From NCBI RefSeq assembly GCF_001428865.1, contig NZ_LMIV01000002.1, forward strand, positions 310,001-374,000: DNA of 64,000 bases, in the 5' to 3' direction. The notes under the pieces are model-generated. The model saw only the letters and a list, made by a program, of their open reading frames with translations. It had not been told where the DNA came from and did no database searches. Each line of letters opens with the position of its first letter. Within the stretch, counting starts at the first letter, position 1. This document shows, one piece after another, positions 17,909 through 27,244 of the stretch. This DNA is from Sphingomonas sp. Root241 (GTDB lineage Bacteria > Pseudomonadota > Alphaproteobacteria > Sphingomonadales > Sphingomonadaceae). The translations under genes were made by a program, and so were the position numbers.

Positions 17909-18855
17909 TACGCTCCGCCCTCCTTATCGCGCGCCCCCTCTACTCCGTCCGGCACCGGTTCGGCTAGGGCGGCGTTGAGTTCGGCGCCGGCAACCATGCC
18001 GAGCCCGATCAGATAGAAGAAGATCAGCACGATCATCACGCCGGCCAGGCTGCCATAGGTCAGGTCGTAGCTGCCGAGCGTGATCAGCACGCGCGGCAGC
18101 ATCGCCGTGACGAACAGCCACCACAAGGTGATGAACGCCGGACCAGGCCATTTCGGGCAGTTCGAATGGCGATACCGGCTGGGCGTCAGCGAATAGAACA
18201 GCATGTATAGCGCACCGAACAGCACCAATGCCGGCAAGGCCTTGGTGGCGGCGACGATCGCCTGCGCCTGCGACGCCCAGGGCAGCAACCGGTAGATGAA
18301 TTGCTCGATTCCGGTCAGGAGCACCTGGAAGCTGAACGCGGCCATTGCGAGGATGACCGAGGCGACGCTGATGCCCATCGCACCCAGCCGATAGCGCCAG
18401 AAGGGCGTGCTCGATTTGACGCCATAGGACTGGCGAAGAATCCCGCGCAGCGTCTCGATGAAACCCGCGGTGGTCCATAGCCCGACGATCGCGCCGAACC
18501 ACAGGAGATTGCCGGTGCGCGCCTGGAGCACGTCGGCGGCGGGCTTGCGGAGCACTTCCCCCACGTCGGGCGGCATCGTCTGCAGGAACGCCTCGAGCGT
18601 CCTTATCCCTTCGGCGTTGCGTCCGATGAGCTGCGCGATCGCCGCCGCGACGATCAGGAACGGAAAAAGGGTGACGAGCGAAAGATAGGCGAAATTGCCG
18701 GCATAAGTGAACCCTTCGTTGAAGGTGTCCGTCACGACGCGGCCGATGACATGGAAGAACCGGGGTCCGAAACCGACTTTGCCCATCGCCGCGCGAATAC
18801 GGGCACCGAGCCCGGGCCTCGCCTCGGCGGCGCCGGCGGATTCCGCTTCTGTCAC
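17908..18855 (-). CDS. YihY/BrkB family inner-membrane protein
   Basis: 315 residues from a GTG start. About six membrane segments run from residue ~45 to ~295, with the family's conserved FNEGFTYAGNFAYLSLVTLFPFL beginning and the TYGSLAGVMIVLIFFYLIGLGMVAGAELNAAL-type ending. The cytosolic N terminus is short and charged. The family's biochemical role is not settled; it was once misnamed ribonuclease BN. It sits between the dnaJ-like gene (6-nt gap) and fabI (1-nt overlap). Confidence 0.9.
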   Translation of the reverse strand: MTEAESAGAAEARPGLGARIRAAMGKVGFGPRFFHVIGRVVTDTFNEGFTYAGNFAYLSLVTLFPFLIVAAAIAQLIGRNAEGIRTLEAFLQTMPPDVGEVLRKPAADVLQARTGNLLWFGAIVGLWTTAGFIETLRGILRQSYGVKSSTPFWRYRLGAMGISVASVILAMAAFSFQVLLTGIEQFIYRLLPWASQAQAIVAATKALPALVLFGALYMLFYSLTPSRYRHSNCPKWPGPAFITLWWLFVTAMLPRVLITLGSYDLTYGSLAGVMIVLIFFYLIGLGMVAGAELNAALAEPVPDGVEGARDKEGGA

Positions 18856-18861
18856 AAGGGC

Positions 18862-19797
18862 TCAGACGCCCATGCGGCCACGCGGGTTCCCCTTGTCCTG
18901 CCAGCCCTGCACGAACTCGACCAATGCGTCGTCGTCGACCGGCAAGTCGACCATCAGCGTGACCAGCAGATCGCCGCGCCCGCCGCCTTTCTTGTGGAAG
19001 CCGCGCCCCTTGAGGCGCAGGACCTTGCCCGAGGTCGAGCCTTTGGGAACCTTGAGCATCACAGCGCCATCGGGCGTAGGCACCCGCACTTCGGCGCCGA
19101 GCACCGCTTCGGACAGGCTGACCGGCAAATCGAGCCGGACGTCATCGCCCTCGCGGACGAAGAAGCGGTGCGGCTGGATGTCGATCGTCACGATCGCGTC
19201 GCCGAAACCGCCCGGGCCTTCCTCGCCCTTGCCCGCGAGCCGCATCTGGGTGCCGTTTTCGAGGCCTGGGGGCAGCTTGAGGTCGATCGTCTTGCCGTCG
19301 CGAAGCGTGATCCGCTGGGGTGCGAGCCTGGCCGCGTCCTCGAATGCCACGGCGAGGCGATAGGCAACGTTCGCGCCCTTGGCGGCCGGCCGCCGGCCGA
19401 AACCGCCAAAGCCGCCGCTGAATCCGCCGCCGCCACGCCGGCCCGCGCCGCCGCCGAACAGTCCCTCGAAGATATCGCCGATGTCGCTCGATTCGCCGCC
19501 GAAATCGAAACCGCCGCTGCCGCCGGGACGAAAGCCGCCTTGCGGGCCGCCGCCATATCCAAACGGTGCGGTGGGATTGCCGTCGCCATCGATTTCGCCG
19601 CGATCGAAGCGCGCGCGCTTGTCCTTGTCGCTCAGCAGATCATACGCCGACGCGATCTGGCTGAAGCGTTCGGCGGCCTTGGGATTGTCCTTGTTACGGT
19701 CAGGGTGCAGCTCCTTGGCGAGCTTGCGATAGGCCTTCTTGATATCGGCCTCGCTCGCGCCCCTTGCCACGCCTAGAGTTGCATAAGGATCGGCCAC
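18862..19797 (-). CDS. DnaJ-type co-chaperone without zinc finger (CbpA-like)
   Basis: 311 residues. J domain at residues 1-65 with the HPD motif at 31-33, then a Gly/Phe-rich linker (~70-145), then the two beta-sandwich substrate-binding domains of class II J proteins; the cysteine-rich zinc finger of true DnaJ is missing. It would stimulate DnaK ATPase and deliver substrates. It is the first gene of the minus-strand operon running to aroC. Canonical dnaJ is expected elsewhere. Confidence 0.92.
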   Translation of the reverse strand: MADPYATLGVARGASEADIKKAYRKLAKELHPDRNKDNPKAAERFSQIASAYDLLSDKDKRARFDRGEIDGDGNPTAPFGYGGGPQGGFRPGGSGGFDFGGESSDIGDIFEGLFGGGAGRRGGGGFSGGFGGFGRRPAAKGANVAYRLAVAFEDAARLAPQRITLRDGKTIDLKLPPGLENGTQMRLAGKGEEGPGGFGDAIVTIDIQPHRFFVREGDDVRLDLPVSLSEAVLGAEVRVPTPDGAVMLKVPKGSTSGKVLRLKGRGFHKKGGGRGDLLVTLMVDLPVDDDALVEFVQGWQDKGNPRGRMGV

Positions 19798-19894
19798 GCA
19801 TTTCCCCGTTCGAAAATCACCAAATTCGAGCGCCCCTTACAGGAGCCTTTCGCCCGCGAACATCGTTGCCGCACGGGCTTTGCGCAAGTCCGCC

Positions 19895-20785
19895 TCAGGC
19901 GGGGATCTGCTCAAGCGGCTCGACATCGACCGAAACCTGCATCTTCTGCGCCCCCCAGCCGAGGACGATCCCGTCGATCGGGGCGACATCGGCATAGTCG
20001 CGGCCGATCGCGACGACGATATGATCGCCCGCCATCCAGATGCCGTTGGTGGGATCGACGCCGACCCAGCCGAGCTGCGGCCCCGCCCAGACCAATACCC
20101 ATGCATGCGTCGCATCGGCGCCTACCAGCCGCGGTTGGCCCGGGGGTGGCAAAGTGCGGATATAGCCCGAGGCATAAGCGGCGGGGAGCCCTGCGGCGCG
20201 CAGGCCCGAGATCATGATCTGCGCAAAATCCTGGCAGACTCCGCCGCGCTGGAGGAATGCTTCGCGCGGCGGCGTGTCGACGAGCGTTGCGGTGGGATCG
20301 AAGTCAAATTCGCGCTGGATGCGCAACGCCAGCGCGATTGCCGCGTCTAGCACGCCGCGCGCAGGATCGAGATCCTCCGCGCACCATGCCGCGATCTCGC
20401 GATCGAGCGGGATCAGCGGCGACGGGAAAAGATAGGCGGCCGGCCCCGCGGGCGAGGCATCCCGGCCGGCGCGTGCCCATTCGGCGATCTGGGCGAGCGC
20501 AGGATCGGAAGGCGCAGGCACCGGGATAGCCCGATCGACACGGACGCGGGCGCGGCTTTCGATGGTGAGCGTGCGCGCGGGCTGCTCGACCACCAGCCGG
20601 ACGACATTCGCGAGCCCCGCCTCGGCCCGGGCCGGGAAGACGCGGCCCTGCGGTTCGATGATCAAGGCGTAATCCTCGATCGTCTGGCCCGACCAGAGGA
20701 TCGGCTTGAGGCGGAGATTGTTGCGCGCGAAGGCGGCAGGCTCGGCATAGTCGAACCGCGTCACATGGCGGATTTGGTACAGCAT
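19895..20785 (-). CDS. Transglutaminase-like cysteine peptidase
   Basis: 296 residues. The N-terminal ~80 residues match the bacterial transglutaminase N domain (MLYQIRHVTRFDYAEP). The papain-like core carries Cys184 (GGVCQDFA), His227 (THAWV) and Asp244 (VDPTNG), so the catalytic triad is complete. There is no signal peptide. It follows the ATP-grasp/alpha-E gene with a 5-nt gap, an arrangement recurring in many bacteria, where the transglutaminase is predicted to cut or remodel an amide-linked peptide product. The actual substrate is unknown. Confidence 0.9.
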   Translation of the reverse strand: MLYQIRHVTRFDYAEPAAFARNNLRLKPILWSGQTIEDYALIIEPQGRVFPARAEAGLANVVRLVVEQPARTLTIESRARVRVDRAIPVPAPSDPALAQIAEWARAGRDASPAGPAAYLFPSPLIPLDREIAAWCAEDLDPARGVLDAAIALALRIQREFDFDPTATLVDTPPREAFLQRGGVCQDFAQIMISGLRAAGLPAAYASGYIRTLPPPGQPRLVGADATHAWVLVWAGPQLGWVGVDPTNGIWMAGDHIVVAIGRDYADVAPIDGIVLGWGAQKMQVSVDVEPLEQIPA

Positions 20786-20790
20786 GCAGG

Positions 20791-23313
20791 TCAGGCCAGG
20801 ACGAGGCCGGCGGCGCGCAGCGGCTCGGCACCGTGCAGGAAGTAACGCCGTGCGACTGCTCCCGAAAGTTTCGTCAGGCGCGTTTCGAGATCGCTCAGCA
20901 TCGCATCGCTCACCCGCGTCGCGCTGGCGGTGACGAGCAAAGCCGCGATCTCGCGCGCCTGCGCCTGTTGCGGTTCGGCGAGACCATCGTCGGAAAGCAC
21001 CGGCAGCTTGTTGAGATGCGCCGAGATCGCCGCGACCTGGAAGGCGAGCGCTCGGGGATTATGGGGATCGAGCGTCACCAGATCGAGCACGGGCACGCGC
21101 GCCATTCCGGTCAGATAGCGCTGGCGATAGCTGATCTGGCTGTCCAGCAGATCGAGCAGGGTCGACAGATCGTCGGCGGTCGCGTCGGGCCCGCCGAACG
21201 TACGAATGAAGCGGATCGCGCCCAACGCGCGCTCGATCCGGCGGCCGATGTCGTGGAAGCGCCACGCATCGGTGCGCGTCATATGCTCGCTCGCCAGCCC
21301 GTTGAGGGCCGAATAGCGGCGCTGGAGCGAGCCGGCCTTGTCGAGCAGCACGCCGCGTTGCGGAAAGGGCGCGTCGAGCAGGCGGATCATGTCGGCCGAG
21401 AGCCGCTCGCGCGAGACTTCGCCGATCAGCCGCGCCTGCCGGTTGATCGCGCGGACGCTGTACCACTCCCCCTCGTCTTCGAGCGCAGTACGGGCGAGTT
21501 GAGTCAGGTCGGCGCGTTTGAAGCCCTTGGGCTCGGGCGCCGCGCCCGAAGCCACCACCAGCCGGGTGAGGCGGGCGACGGTATCCGCCGCAAGCGCGGC
21601 GCCGGTGTCGGCGCTGATGGAGTGGCCGAGCAGCACGCGGAGCAGCCCAAGCAGCGCCTCGCCGCGTTCGAGATAGCGGCCGAGCCAGAACAGATTGTCG
21701 GCAACGCGGCTGGGCAAGGTGCCCGGATTGCGGCGGAGCTGGGTGGTGTCGTCCGAAGGCAGCAGCGATACCGGCGCGACCGGATCGGGCCCATGGATGC
21801 AGACATCGGCGGACCACATGCCCTCTCCCATCACCGCGGCGCGCGGATCGGGATGCTCGCCGATACGGGCGAAGCCGCCGGGGAGCACGGCCCAGCGGCC
21901 CTCGCCGTCGCGCGCGGCGAAGACCCGCAGCGTGAAGGGGCGCGGCGCGAGCGCGTCCCCGGCCACCGCCGGCATCGTCGAGAGGCGGACGATCTCCTGC
22001 CCGACATAGTCCTGCGGACGGCGCGTCATGTCATCAAGCAAGGCCGCGCGTTCGTCGGATCCGAGCGCCGCGCCGAGCACCGTCTCGCCGGCGGGCAGCC
22101 CGAGCGGCGCGCTTCCGAAAGCCGGCGCGATCAGCAGCGACTCCAGATTGGCGGCGACATAGTCGCGTTCGGCATCCTGCCCGCACCACCAGGTCGCGAT
22201 ATTGGGGAGTGCGAGCGGCGCACCGGTCAGCACTTCCGCCAGCCGCGGCAGGAAGGCGGCGAAGGCCGGCGCTTCGAGCAGCCCGGCGCCGGGCGCGTTG
22301 GCGATGACGACATTGCCCGCGGCGATCGCGTCGATCACTCCGGGCACGCCGATCGTCGAATGCGAATCGAGCGCGAGCGGATCGAGCAGCCGCGGATCGA
22401 GCCGGTGCCACAAGGCGTCGACGCGCTTCAGCCCGGCGATAGTGCGGACATAGAGCTTGTCGTCGAGCACCGCGAGATCGGCACCCTCGACGAGCAGGAA
22501 GCCGAGATAGCGCGCGAGATGCGCCTGCTCGGCATAACTCGGATTGAGCCGGCCGGGGGTCAGCAAGGCGATGCGCGGCTCGGCGCGCCGGCACGCCGCC
22601 GCCACACCTTCTCGGAAAGCGGCGAAGAAGGGGGCGTGGCGCTCGATATTGAGCCGCGACTGGAGCTCGCCCAAAGTCCGCGCGATCGCCAGCCGGTTCT
22701 CCAGCGCATAGCCCGCACCGGCGGGCGCGCGGAGATGATCGGCGAGCACCCGCCATTCGCCCGAGGGTCCCCGGCAGAGATCGGCGGCGACGAACTGGAG
22801 ATGGTGGCCGCCGGGCGGCGTGAGCCGCGCGAGCGGGCGGAGGAAGAAGGGGCTGCCGGCGACGAGCGCGGCGGGGACATGGCCGTCGGCGATCAGCCGC
22901 GCCTCGCCGTACAGGTCCTGGAGAATGGTTTCGAGCAGCTCGGCGCGCTGGATGATACCTTGGGCGATGCCGTCCCATTCGGCCTTTTCGATCAGCAGCG
23001 GGACGGGCGAAAGCGGCCAGGGGCGCTCCTCGCCCTCGTCGGGGATACGGAAACCGGTGCCGATATCCTCGGCATGGCGTTGCGCGCGCTCGCGGGCGGG
23101 CTCGAGTCCCTCGCCCGAGACCGCGGCGAGTTCCTCGAACATCGCCGTCCATGCCGGATCGCGACCGCCGGCGCAGAGCACGTCGCTGTCGGGAACATGG
23201 CCGCAATAATCCGCGATCCAGCGATCGGCGATTGTCGCGGCGTCGAACAACGATGTCGCGGCGCGGGTGGCCAATTGCGCTTCCTCCGAGGGCGCGGTGA
23301 TGGGGGAAAGCAT
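20791..23313 (-). CDS. Circularly permuted ATP-grasp / alpha-E fusion protein
   Basis: 840 residues from the ATG at 23313. Residues ~80-480 resemble the circularly permuted ATP-grasp domain (LTPGRLNPSYAEQAHLARYL, LLVEGADL, VIANAPGAGLLEAPAF), predicted to form amide bonds using ATP. Residues ~530-830 are the all-helical alpha-E domain (SRVADNLFWLGRYLERGEAL). In many genomes these are two separate genes; here they are one chain. The following transglutaminase completes the known trio, predicted to make and trim an unknown peptide or peptide tag. The ribosome site upstream is weak, so the exact start is uncertain. Confidence 0.88.
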   Translation of the reverse strand: MLSPITAPSEEAQLATRAATSLFDAATIADRWIADYCGHVPDSDVLCAGGRDPAWTAMFEELAAVSGEGLEPARERAQRHAEDIGTGFRIPDEGEERPWPLSPVPLLIEKAEWDGIAQGIIQRAELLETILQDLYGEARLIADGHVPAALVAGSPFFLRPLARLTPPGGHHLQFVAADLCRGPSGEWRVLADHLRAPAGAGYALENRLAIARTLGELQSRLNIERHAPFFAAFREGVAAACRRAEPRIALLTPGRLNPSYAEQAHLARYLGFLLVEGADLAVLDDKLYVRTIAGLKRVDALWHRLDPRLLDPLALDSHSTIGVPGVIDAIAAGNVVIANAPGAGLLEAPAFAAFLPRLAEVLTGAPLALPNIATWWCGQDAERDYVAANLESLLIAPAFGSAPLGLPAGETVLGAALGSDERAALLDDMTRRPQDYVGQEIVRLSTMPAVAGDALAPRPFTLRVFAARDGEGRWAVLPGGFARIGEHPDPRAAVMGEGMWSADVCIHGPDPVAPVSLLPSDDTTQLRRNPGTLPSRVADNLFWLGRYLERGEALLGLLRVLLGHSISADTGAALAADTVARLTRLVVASGAAPEPKGFKRADLTQLARTALEDEGEWYSVRAINRQARLIGEVSRERLSADMIRLLDAPFPQRGVLLDKAGSLQRRYSALNGLASEHMTRTDAWRFHDIGRRIERALGAIRFIRTFGGPDATADDLSTLLDLLDSQISYRQRYLTGMARVPVLDLVTLDPHNPRALAFQVAAISAHLNKLPVLSDDGLAEPQQAQAREIAALLVTASATRVSDAMLSDLETRLTKLSGAVARRYFLHGAEPLRAAGLVLA

Positions 23314-23375
23314 GTTGCAAGGCAACAAGGGAGATGCCCGGAGGCCTCTGTTGCCCGTCACCGCACAGGCGAGTT

Positions 23376-24251
23376 TCAGCCCTTCGCCTGCTTGTCGCGC
23401 CAGAAATCCTGGACGATCCGCCAGCCTTCTTCCGCCGTCTCGACGAAGTGGAACAGGCTCAGATCGCGCGGACCGATCACGCCTTCCTCGCACAGAGCCT
23501 CGAAATTGACGACGCGCTGCCAGAAGTCTTTGCCGTAGAACAGCACCGGGATCGGATCGATCTTGCCGGTCTGGATCAGGGTCAGCAGCTCGAAGCTCTC
23601 GTCGAACGTGCCGAAGCCGCCCGGGAACACCGCGACGGCACGCGCGTGGAGCAGGAAGTGCATCTTCCGAAGCGCGAAATAGTGGAACTGCATCGACAGC
23701 GACGGCGTCACATAGGGATTGGGCGCCTGTTCGTGCGGCAGCACGATGTTGAGCGCCACGGTGTCCGCGCCGACGTCGCGCGCGCCGCGATTGGCCGCTT
23801 CCATGATCGAAGGGCCGCCGCCCGAGCACACCACGAAGTGCCGCTTGCCCGCTTCGTCGAGCGGAAAGTTGCTCACCATCTGCGCCAGCTCGCGCGCGAC
23901 GTCGTAATAATGCGACTTCTCGATCAGCCGCTCGGCGATCTTCTTCTGCTCGGGCGTGTCGGCGAGCTCGAGCAATGCCTTCGCCTTTTCAGGCTCGGGG
24001 ATACGCGCCGAGCCATAAACGACGAAGGTCGAGGCGATATTGGCCTCGTCGAGGATCAGCTGCGGCTTGAGCAGCTCGAGCTGGAAGCGGACGGGCCGAA
24101 GATCCTCGCGCAACAGGAAGTCCATGTCCTGAAAGGCGAGCCGGTATGCCGGATGTTCGGTCTGGGGCGTGCCGCTATTGGTGTTGGCGTTCTCGGCTTC
24201 CTGCTGCGCGGGGCGGAAGACGCGGCTCGGGACGCGTGTGTCGTTGCTCAT
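23376..24251 (-). CDS. LOG family protein (TIGR00730-like)
   Basis: 291 residues from the ATG at 24251. The LOG signature PGGFGTFDE is present, with the SGGGPSIMEAANRGA stretch upstream that forms the nucleotide pocket. Classic LOG proteins hydrolyse cytokinin riboside monophosphates or AMP to the base and ribose 5-phosphate; they were long misannotated as lysine decarboxylases. This protein is longer than plant-type LOG (~190), having an extra N-terminal ~100 residues, as in the bacterial long-form group. An earlier in-frame TTG would add 12 residues. Confidence 0.88.
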   Translation of the reverse strand: MSNDTRVPSRVFRPAQQEAENANTNSGTPQTEHPAYRLAFQDMDFLLREDLRPVRFQLELLKPQLILDEANIASTFVVYGSARIPEPEKAKALLELADTPEQKKIAERLIEKSHYYDVARELAQMVSNFPLDEAGKRHFVVCSGGGPSIMEAANRGARDVGADTVALNIVLPHEQAPNPYVTPSLSMQFHYFALRKMHFLLHARAVAVFPGGFGTFDESFELLTLIQTGKIDPIPVLFYGKDFWQRVVNFEALCEEGVIGPRDLSLFHFVETAEEGWRIVQDFWRDKQAKG

Positions 24252-24296
24252 TTGGTCCGGCTTAGGCCGATCGCGGGCTCGCTGCAAATGCCCAGA

Positions 24297-24956
24297 TCAG
24301 GCGCAGAACGGCCCGCGGCCCATGTCGAGATGGAGGTGATTGTAGTGCGCGGCGTTGTAATCGGGGCCGAGCACCGTCTTGAAGCGCTTGCACGCCGAAT
24401 TGTGGATCGTCGCGAAGAACTGGCGGACGGCCGGATCGTCGGACTTCCAGCCGGTCTCGACACGGATTTTGCGTCCGTCGGCGAGGATGAATCCACCGAC
24501 ATCGACGGCGTTGCCGAGACCGTGTTCCGATATCCGCCCCGAAGAACCGCCGATGATCGCCCGGCACGAATAGGTGCCAAAGCTTTCGACGCGGACCAGC
24601 TCGCTGCCGAGTATCTGCTTCGCCGCGGGCGCTACCGCGAAGCGCACCCACGCCGTGAAGGTGCGTGCGAGCGGGCAGCGCATCGATTTGAGGTTGGTCA
24701 CCGGCACGCCGATATCGAGCAATTGCACCGCGCCGGTGACGATGCAGCCGCTGCCGAAATCGCGGTCGGGCAACGGCGAATAGCGAACCTGTTCGCGCGA
24801 CAGATCGGCGAAGCATTGCTGCGTCTCGCGCGGAGTCGGCCCGGTCAGCGTGATCGGCCCCGATCTGCGCTCGCGAATCGGCGCCGGCCGGTCGTCACTG
24901 TCGCCGCCGATACAACTGGTCAGGAACAAGGCGAGGAACAGGACGCCGATGCGCAT
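24297..24956 (-). CDS. Extensin-like lipoprotein
   Basis: 219 residues. The N terminus ends in the lipobox L-T-S-C with Cys15, so it is a lipoprotein. The remaining ~180 residues match the bacterial extensin-like C-terminal family, whose SEHGLGNAVDVGGF and HYNHLHLDMG motifs look like the metal site of M15-type D-Ala-D-Ala peptidases. Four or more cysteines suggest disulfides. A cell-wall peptide cleaving or binding role is inferred, not shown. The start was set by the lipoprotein signal; the frame is open further upstream without similarity. Confidence 0.85.
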   Translation of the reverse strand: MRIGVLFLALFLTSCIGGDSDDRPAPIRERRSGPITLTGPTPRETQQCFADLSREQVRYSPLPDRDFGSGCIVTGAVQLLDIGVPVTNLKSMRCPLARTFTAWVRFAVAPAAKQILGSELVRVESFGTYSCRAIIGGSSGRISEHGLGNAVDVGGFILADGRKIRVETGWKSDDPAVRQFFATIHNSACKRFKTVLGPDYNAAHYNHLHLDMGRGPFCA

Positions 24957-25031
24957 CCGGCACGCATAGCACGGTGATTCTGAAGATTCGCTGTTGTCCG
25001 TCGCACGCGAGCACCGGTTTGACTCTCGTAC

Positions 25032-25045
25032 TGGTAGCGCTACCA
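25032..25045. promoter_or_regulatory. Perfect 14-bp palindrome, LacI-family (XylR-type) operator candidate
   Basis: TGGTAGCGCTACCA is a perfect dyad with a central CG, the hallmark of LacI/GalR operators, and is close to the Caulobacter xylose box TGTTAGCGCTACCA. It lies 46 nt upstream of the ATG of the exported esterase-like gene, which suggests sugar-responsive repression of that gene. No LacI-family regulator is encoded in the window. Confidence 0.65.
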
Positions 25046-25090
25046 TCGTTCCCAGGCGCCGCCCGAGACGGCCGCCGACCGGAGAGACTC

Positions 25091-25978
25091 ATGACCAGAC
25101 TGCTCGCCGCCTTCGCCTGGGCGCTCGCCTTGCTCGCATCGCCGGTCTGGGCGCAGGATCCGCCCGCTACGCCGCAGCGAATCGCATTATGGGCAGACGG
25201 CGCGCCGGGATTCGAGAGCCGCAAGAATATCCCCGAACAGGCCGAGGCCTATTGGCTCAAGCCGGTCAACGACCCGAGCGTCACCTATTTCCCCGCACGC
25301 CCGGGCCGCGAGACCGGCGCGGCGGTTTTGCTGATGCCCGGCGGCGCGCACGAATTCCTCGTCATCACCAGCGAGGGCAATGATGCCGCGCGATGGTTCA
25401 ACGAGCGCGGCATCGCGGCGTTCGTGCTGCGCTACCGGCTCTTCCGCGGCAAGGATTCACCCTACAAGTTCGAGCATGCCCGGCAGGATGCCGAGCGCGC
25501 GATGCGGACGATCCGCAGCCGGGCCGGCGAATGGAAGCTCGATCCCCACAAGATCGGCGTGGTCGGCTTCTCCGCCGGGGGTGAATTGGCGCGGGTGACC
25601 CTGCTCAGCCCGCCGGTGCCCGCGCCGGGAAAGGGGGATGCGATCGACCGGCTCTCGGCACGTCCCGATTTCGGCGTGTTGGTCTTCCCGGGTCCGCTCC
25701 ACGGCGAAGAGAAGATCACGCGCGATTCGCCGCCCTTGCTGATGACCGCGACCAACGACGATCAATGCTGCTCGCAACCGATCATCGATTTGCTCAACGC
25801 CTATCGCGCCGCGGGCGCCTCTTCCGAGCTCCATATGTACGCGGCGGGCGGGCACGCATTCAACATGGGCGAGACGACGCCGATGGTGAGTCTTCGCAAC
25901 TGGCCCGCGCGGATCACCGACTGGATGACCGACCGCGGGCTGCTGGCGAAATGGCCGCCCGAACCCGCGAAGCCGTAG
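25091..25978 (+). CDS. Exported alpha/beta hydrolase (acetyl-xylan-esterase-like)
   Basis: 295 residues. The signal peptide (MTRLLAAFAWALALLASPVW, cleaved after AQ) puts it in the periplasm. The alpha/beta-hydrolase core has an oxyanion-type HG-like loop (LLMPGGAHEFL), the nucleophile elbow GFSAGGE, and a late His in AGGHAFNMG, giving a full triad. Its pattern is closest to the small esterases found with xylan or pectin utilisation genes. GGAGAG precedes the ATG. A LacI-type operator palindrome upstream fits induction by a plant sugar. Substrate inference is moderate only. Confidence 0.83.
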   Translation: MTRLLAAFAWALALLASPVWAQDPPATPQRIALWADGAPGFESRKNIPEQAEAYWLKPVNDPSVTYFPARPGRETGAAVLLMPGGAHEFLVITSEGNDAARWFNERGIAAFVLRYRLFRGKDSPYKFEHARQDAERAMRTIRSRAGEWKLDPHKIGVVGFSAGGELARVTLLSPPVPAPGKGDAIDRLSARPDFGVLVFPGPLHGEEKITRDSPPLLMTATNDDQCCSQPIIDLLNAYRAAGASSELHMYAAGGHAFNMGETTPMVSLRNWPARITDWMTDRGLLAKWPPEPAKP

Positions 25979-25989
25979 CTTTACCCACA

Positions 25990-26074
25990 TTGACTTTGCG
26001 CCAGCCGCCGCTAGGGCCGTCGACGGGCCACGCGGTCCCAACGCCGCGCGTGCTCTCTGCAAGGAGAGACTGAC
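25990..26074 (+). promoter_or_regulatory. serC promoter and structured leader (serC RNA motif candidate)
   Basis: TTGACT (25990-25995), 16 nt, TAGGGC (26012-26017) forms a plausible housekeeping promoter. The ~50-nt leader that follows is rich in hairpins: a GGGCCACGCGGTCCC stem, then CTCTC (26053-26057) pairing with GAGAG (26064-26068), which would bury the AAGGAG ribosome site of serC at 26061-26066. A conserved leader called the serC RNA motif is known upstream of serC in alphaproteobacteria; this matches in place and general form. I did not compare it with a covariance model. Confidence 0.5.
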
Positions 26075-27235
26075 ATGAATGATTCTGCCGTTACCGACGC
26101 CACAACTGCGTCTGCTGCCAAGCCCGCTACCAAGCCGGCACGCCCCTTTTTCTCTTCCGGTCCCTGCGCCAAGCCTCCGGGCTGGGATGCGTCGAAGCTC
26201 GCCAGCGAATCGCTCGGCCGCTCGCACCGTTCGAAGATCGGCAAGACCCGCCTGCAATATGCGATCGACCTGATGCGCGAGCTGCTGCAGCTCCCCGATA
26301 CGCACCGCATCGGCATCGTCCCGGGCTCCGACACCGGCGCCTTCGAGATGGCTATGTGGACGATGCTGGGCGCACGCCCGGTGACGACGCTCGCCTGGGA
26401 GAGCTTCGGTGAAGGCTGGGTCACCGATGCGGTCAAGCAGCTCAAGCTCGACCCGACCGTGCTCCGCGCCGATTACGGGCGGCTTCCCGATCTGCGCCAG
26501 GTCGACTGGTCGAACGACGTATTGTTCACCTGGAACGGCACCACTTCGGGCGTGCGCGTGCCGAACGGCGACTGGATCCCCGACGACCGCGAAGGCCTGA
26601 GCTTCGCCGACGCGACCTCGGCAGTGTTCGCCTATGACCTGCCGTGGGACAAGATCGATGTCGCGACCTTCTCGTGGCAGAAGGTGCTGGGCGGCGAGGG
26701 CGGTCACGGCGTCCTGATCCTCGGCCCTCGCGCAGTCGAGCGGCTCGAAACCTACGCCCCGGCCTGGCCGCTCCCCAAAGTCTTCCGCCTGATCGCCAAG
26801 GGCAAGCTCGCCGAGGGCGTGTTCAAGGGCGAGACGATCAACACGCCGTCGATGCTCGCGGTCGAGGACGCGATCTTCGCGCTCGAATGGGGCAAGTCGG
26901 TCGGCGGAGCGAAGGGCCTGATCGCGCGCAGCGATGCGAATGCCGCCGCACTCCAGAAGATCGTCGCGGAACGCAACTGGCTCGGCAATCTCGCCGAGGA
27001 CGAAGCGAGCCGCTCGACCACCAGCGTGTGCCTGACTGTCGAGGGTGCCGACGAGGCGTTCATCAAGAAGTTCGCGTCGCTGCTCGACAAGGAAGGCGCG
27101 GCCTATGACGTCGCTGGCTATCGTGACGCCCCCGCGGGGCTGCGCATCTGGTGCGGCGCGACGGTCGACACCGCCGATATCGAGGCGCTCGGGCCATGGC
27201 TCGACTGGGCCTACGCCGAGGCGAAAGCCGCCTGA
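26075..27235 (+). CDS. serC: Phosphoserine aminotransferase
   Basis: 386 residues. It is a PLP fold-type I aminotransferase of the alphaproteobacterial SerC type; PLP would bind Lys203 ([10 protein letters not shown]). An N-terminal ~25-residue Ala/Lys/Pro tail precedes the usual beginning ([15 protein letters not shown]). It transfers an amino group from glutamate to 3-phosphohydroxypyruvate. It is followed by serA, the step before it in serine synthesis, after a 99-nt gap holding a palindrome. Confidence 0.96.
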   Translation: MNDSAVTDATTASAAKPATKPARPFFSSGPCAKPPGWDASKLASESLGRSHRSKIGKTRLQYAIDLMRELLQLPDTHRIGIVPGSDTGAFEMAMWTMLGARPVTTLAWESFGEGWVTDAVKQLKLDPTVLRADYGRLPDLRQVDWSNDVLFTWNGTTSGVRVPNGDWIPDDREGLSFADATSAVFAYDLPWDKIDVATFSWQKVLGGEGGHGVLILGPRAVERLETYAPAWPLPKVFRLIAKGKLAEGVFKGETINTPSMLAVEDAIFALEWGKSVGGAKGLIARSDANAAALQKIVAERNWLGNLAEDEASRSTTSVCLTVEGADEAFIKKFASLLDKEGAAYDVAGYRDAPAGLRIWCGATVDTADIEALGPWLDWAYAEAKAA

Positions 27236-27244
27236 CTTCTCGCG

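Noticed and set aside
20833..23538. 901-codon plus-strand frame across the ATP-grasp/alpha-E gene
   Set aside because: Composition artefact; no recognisable domain and contradicted by the two good domains on the minus strand.
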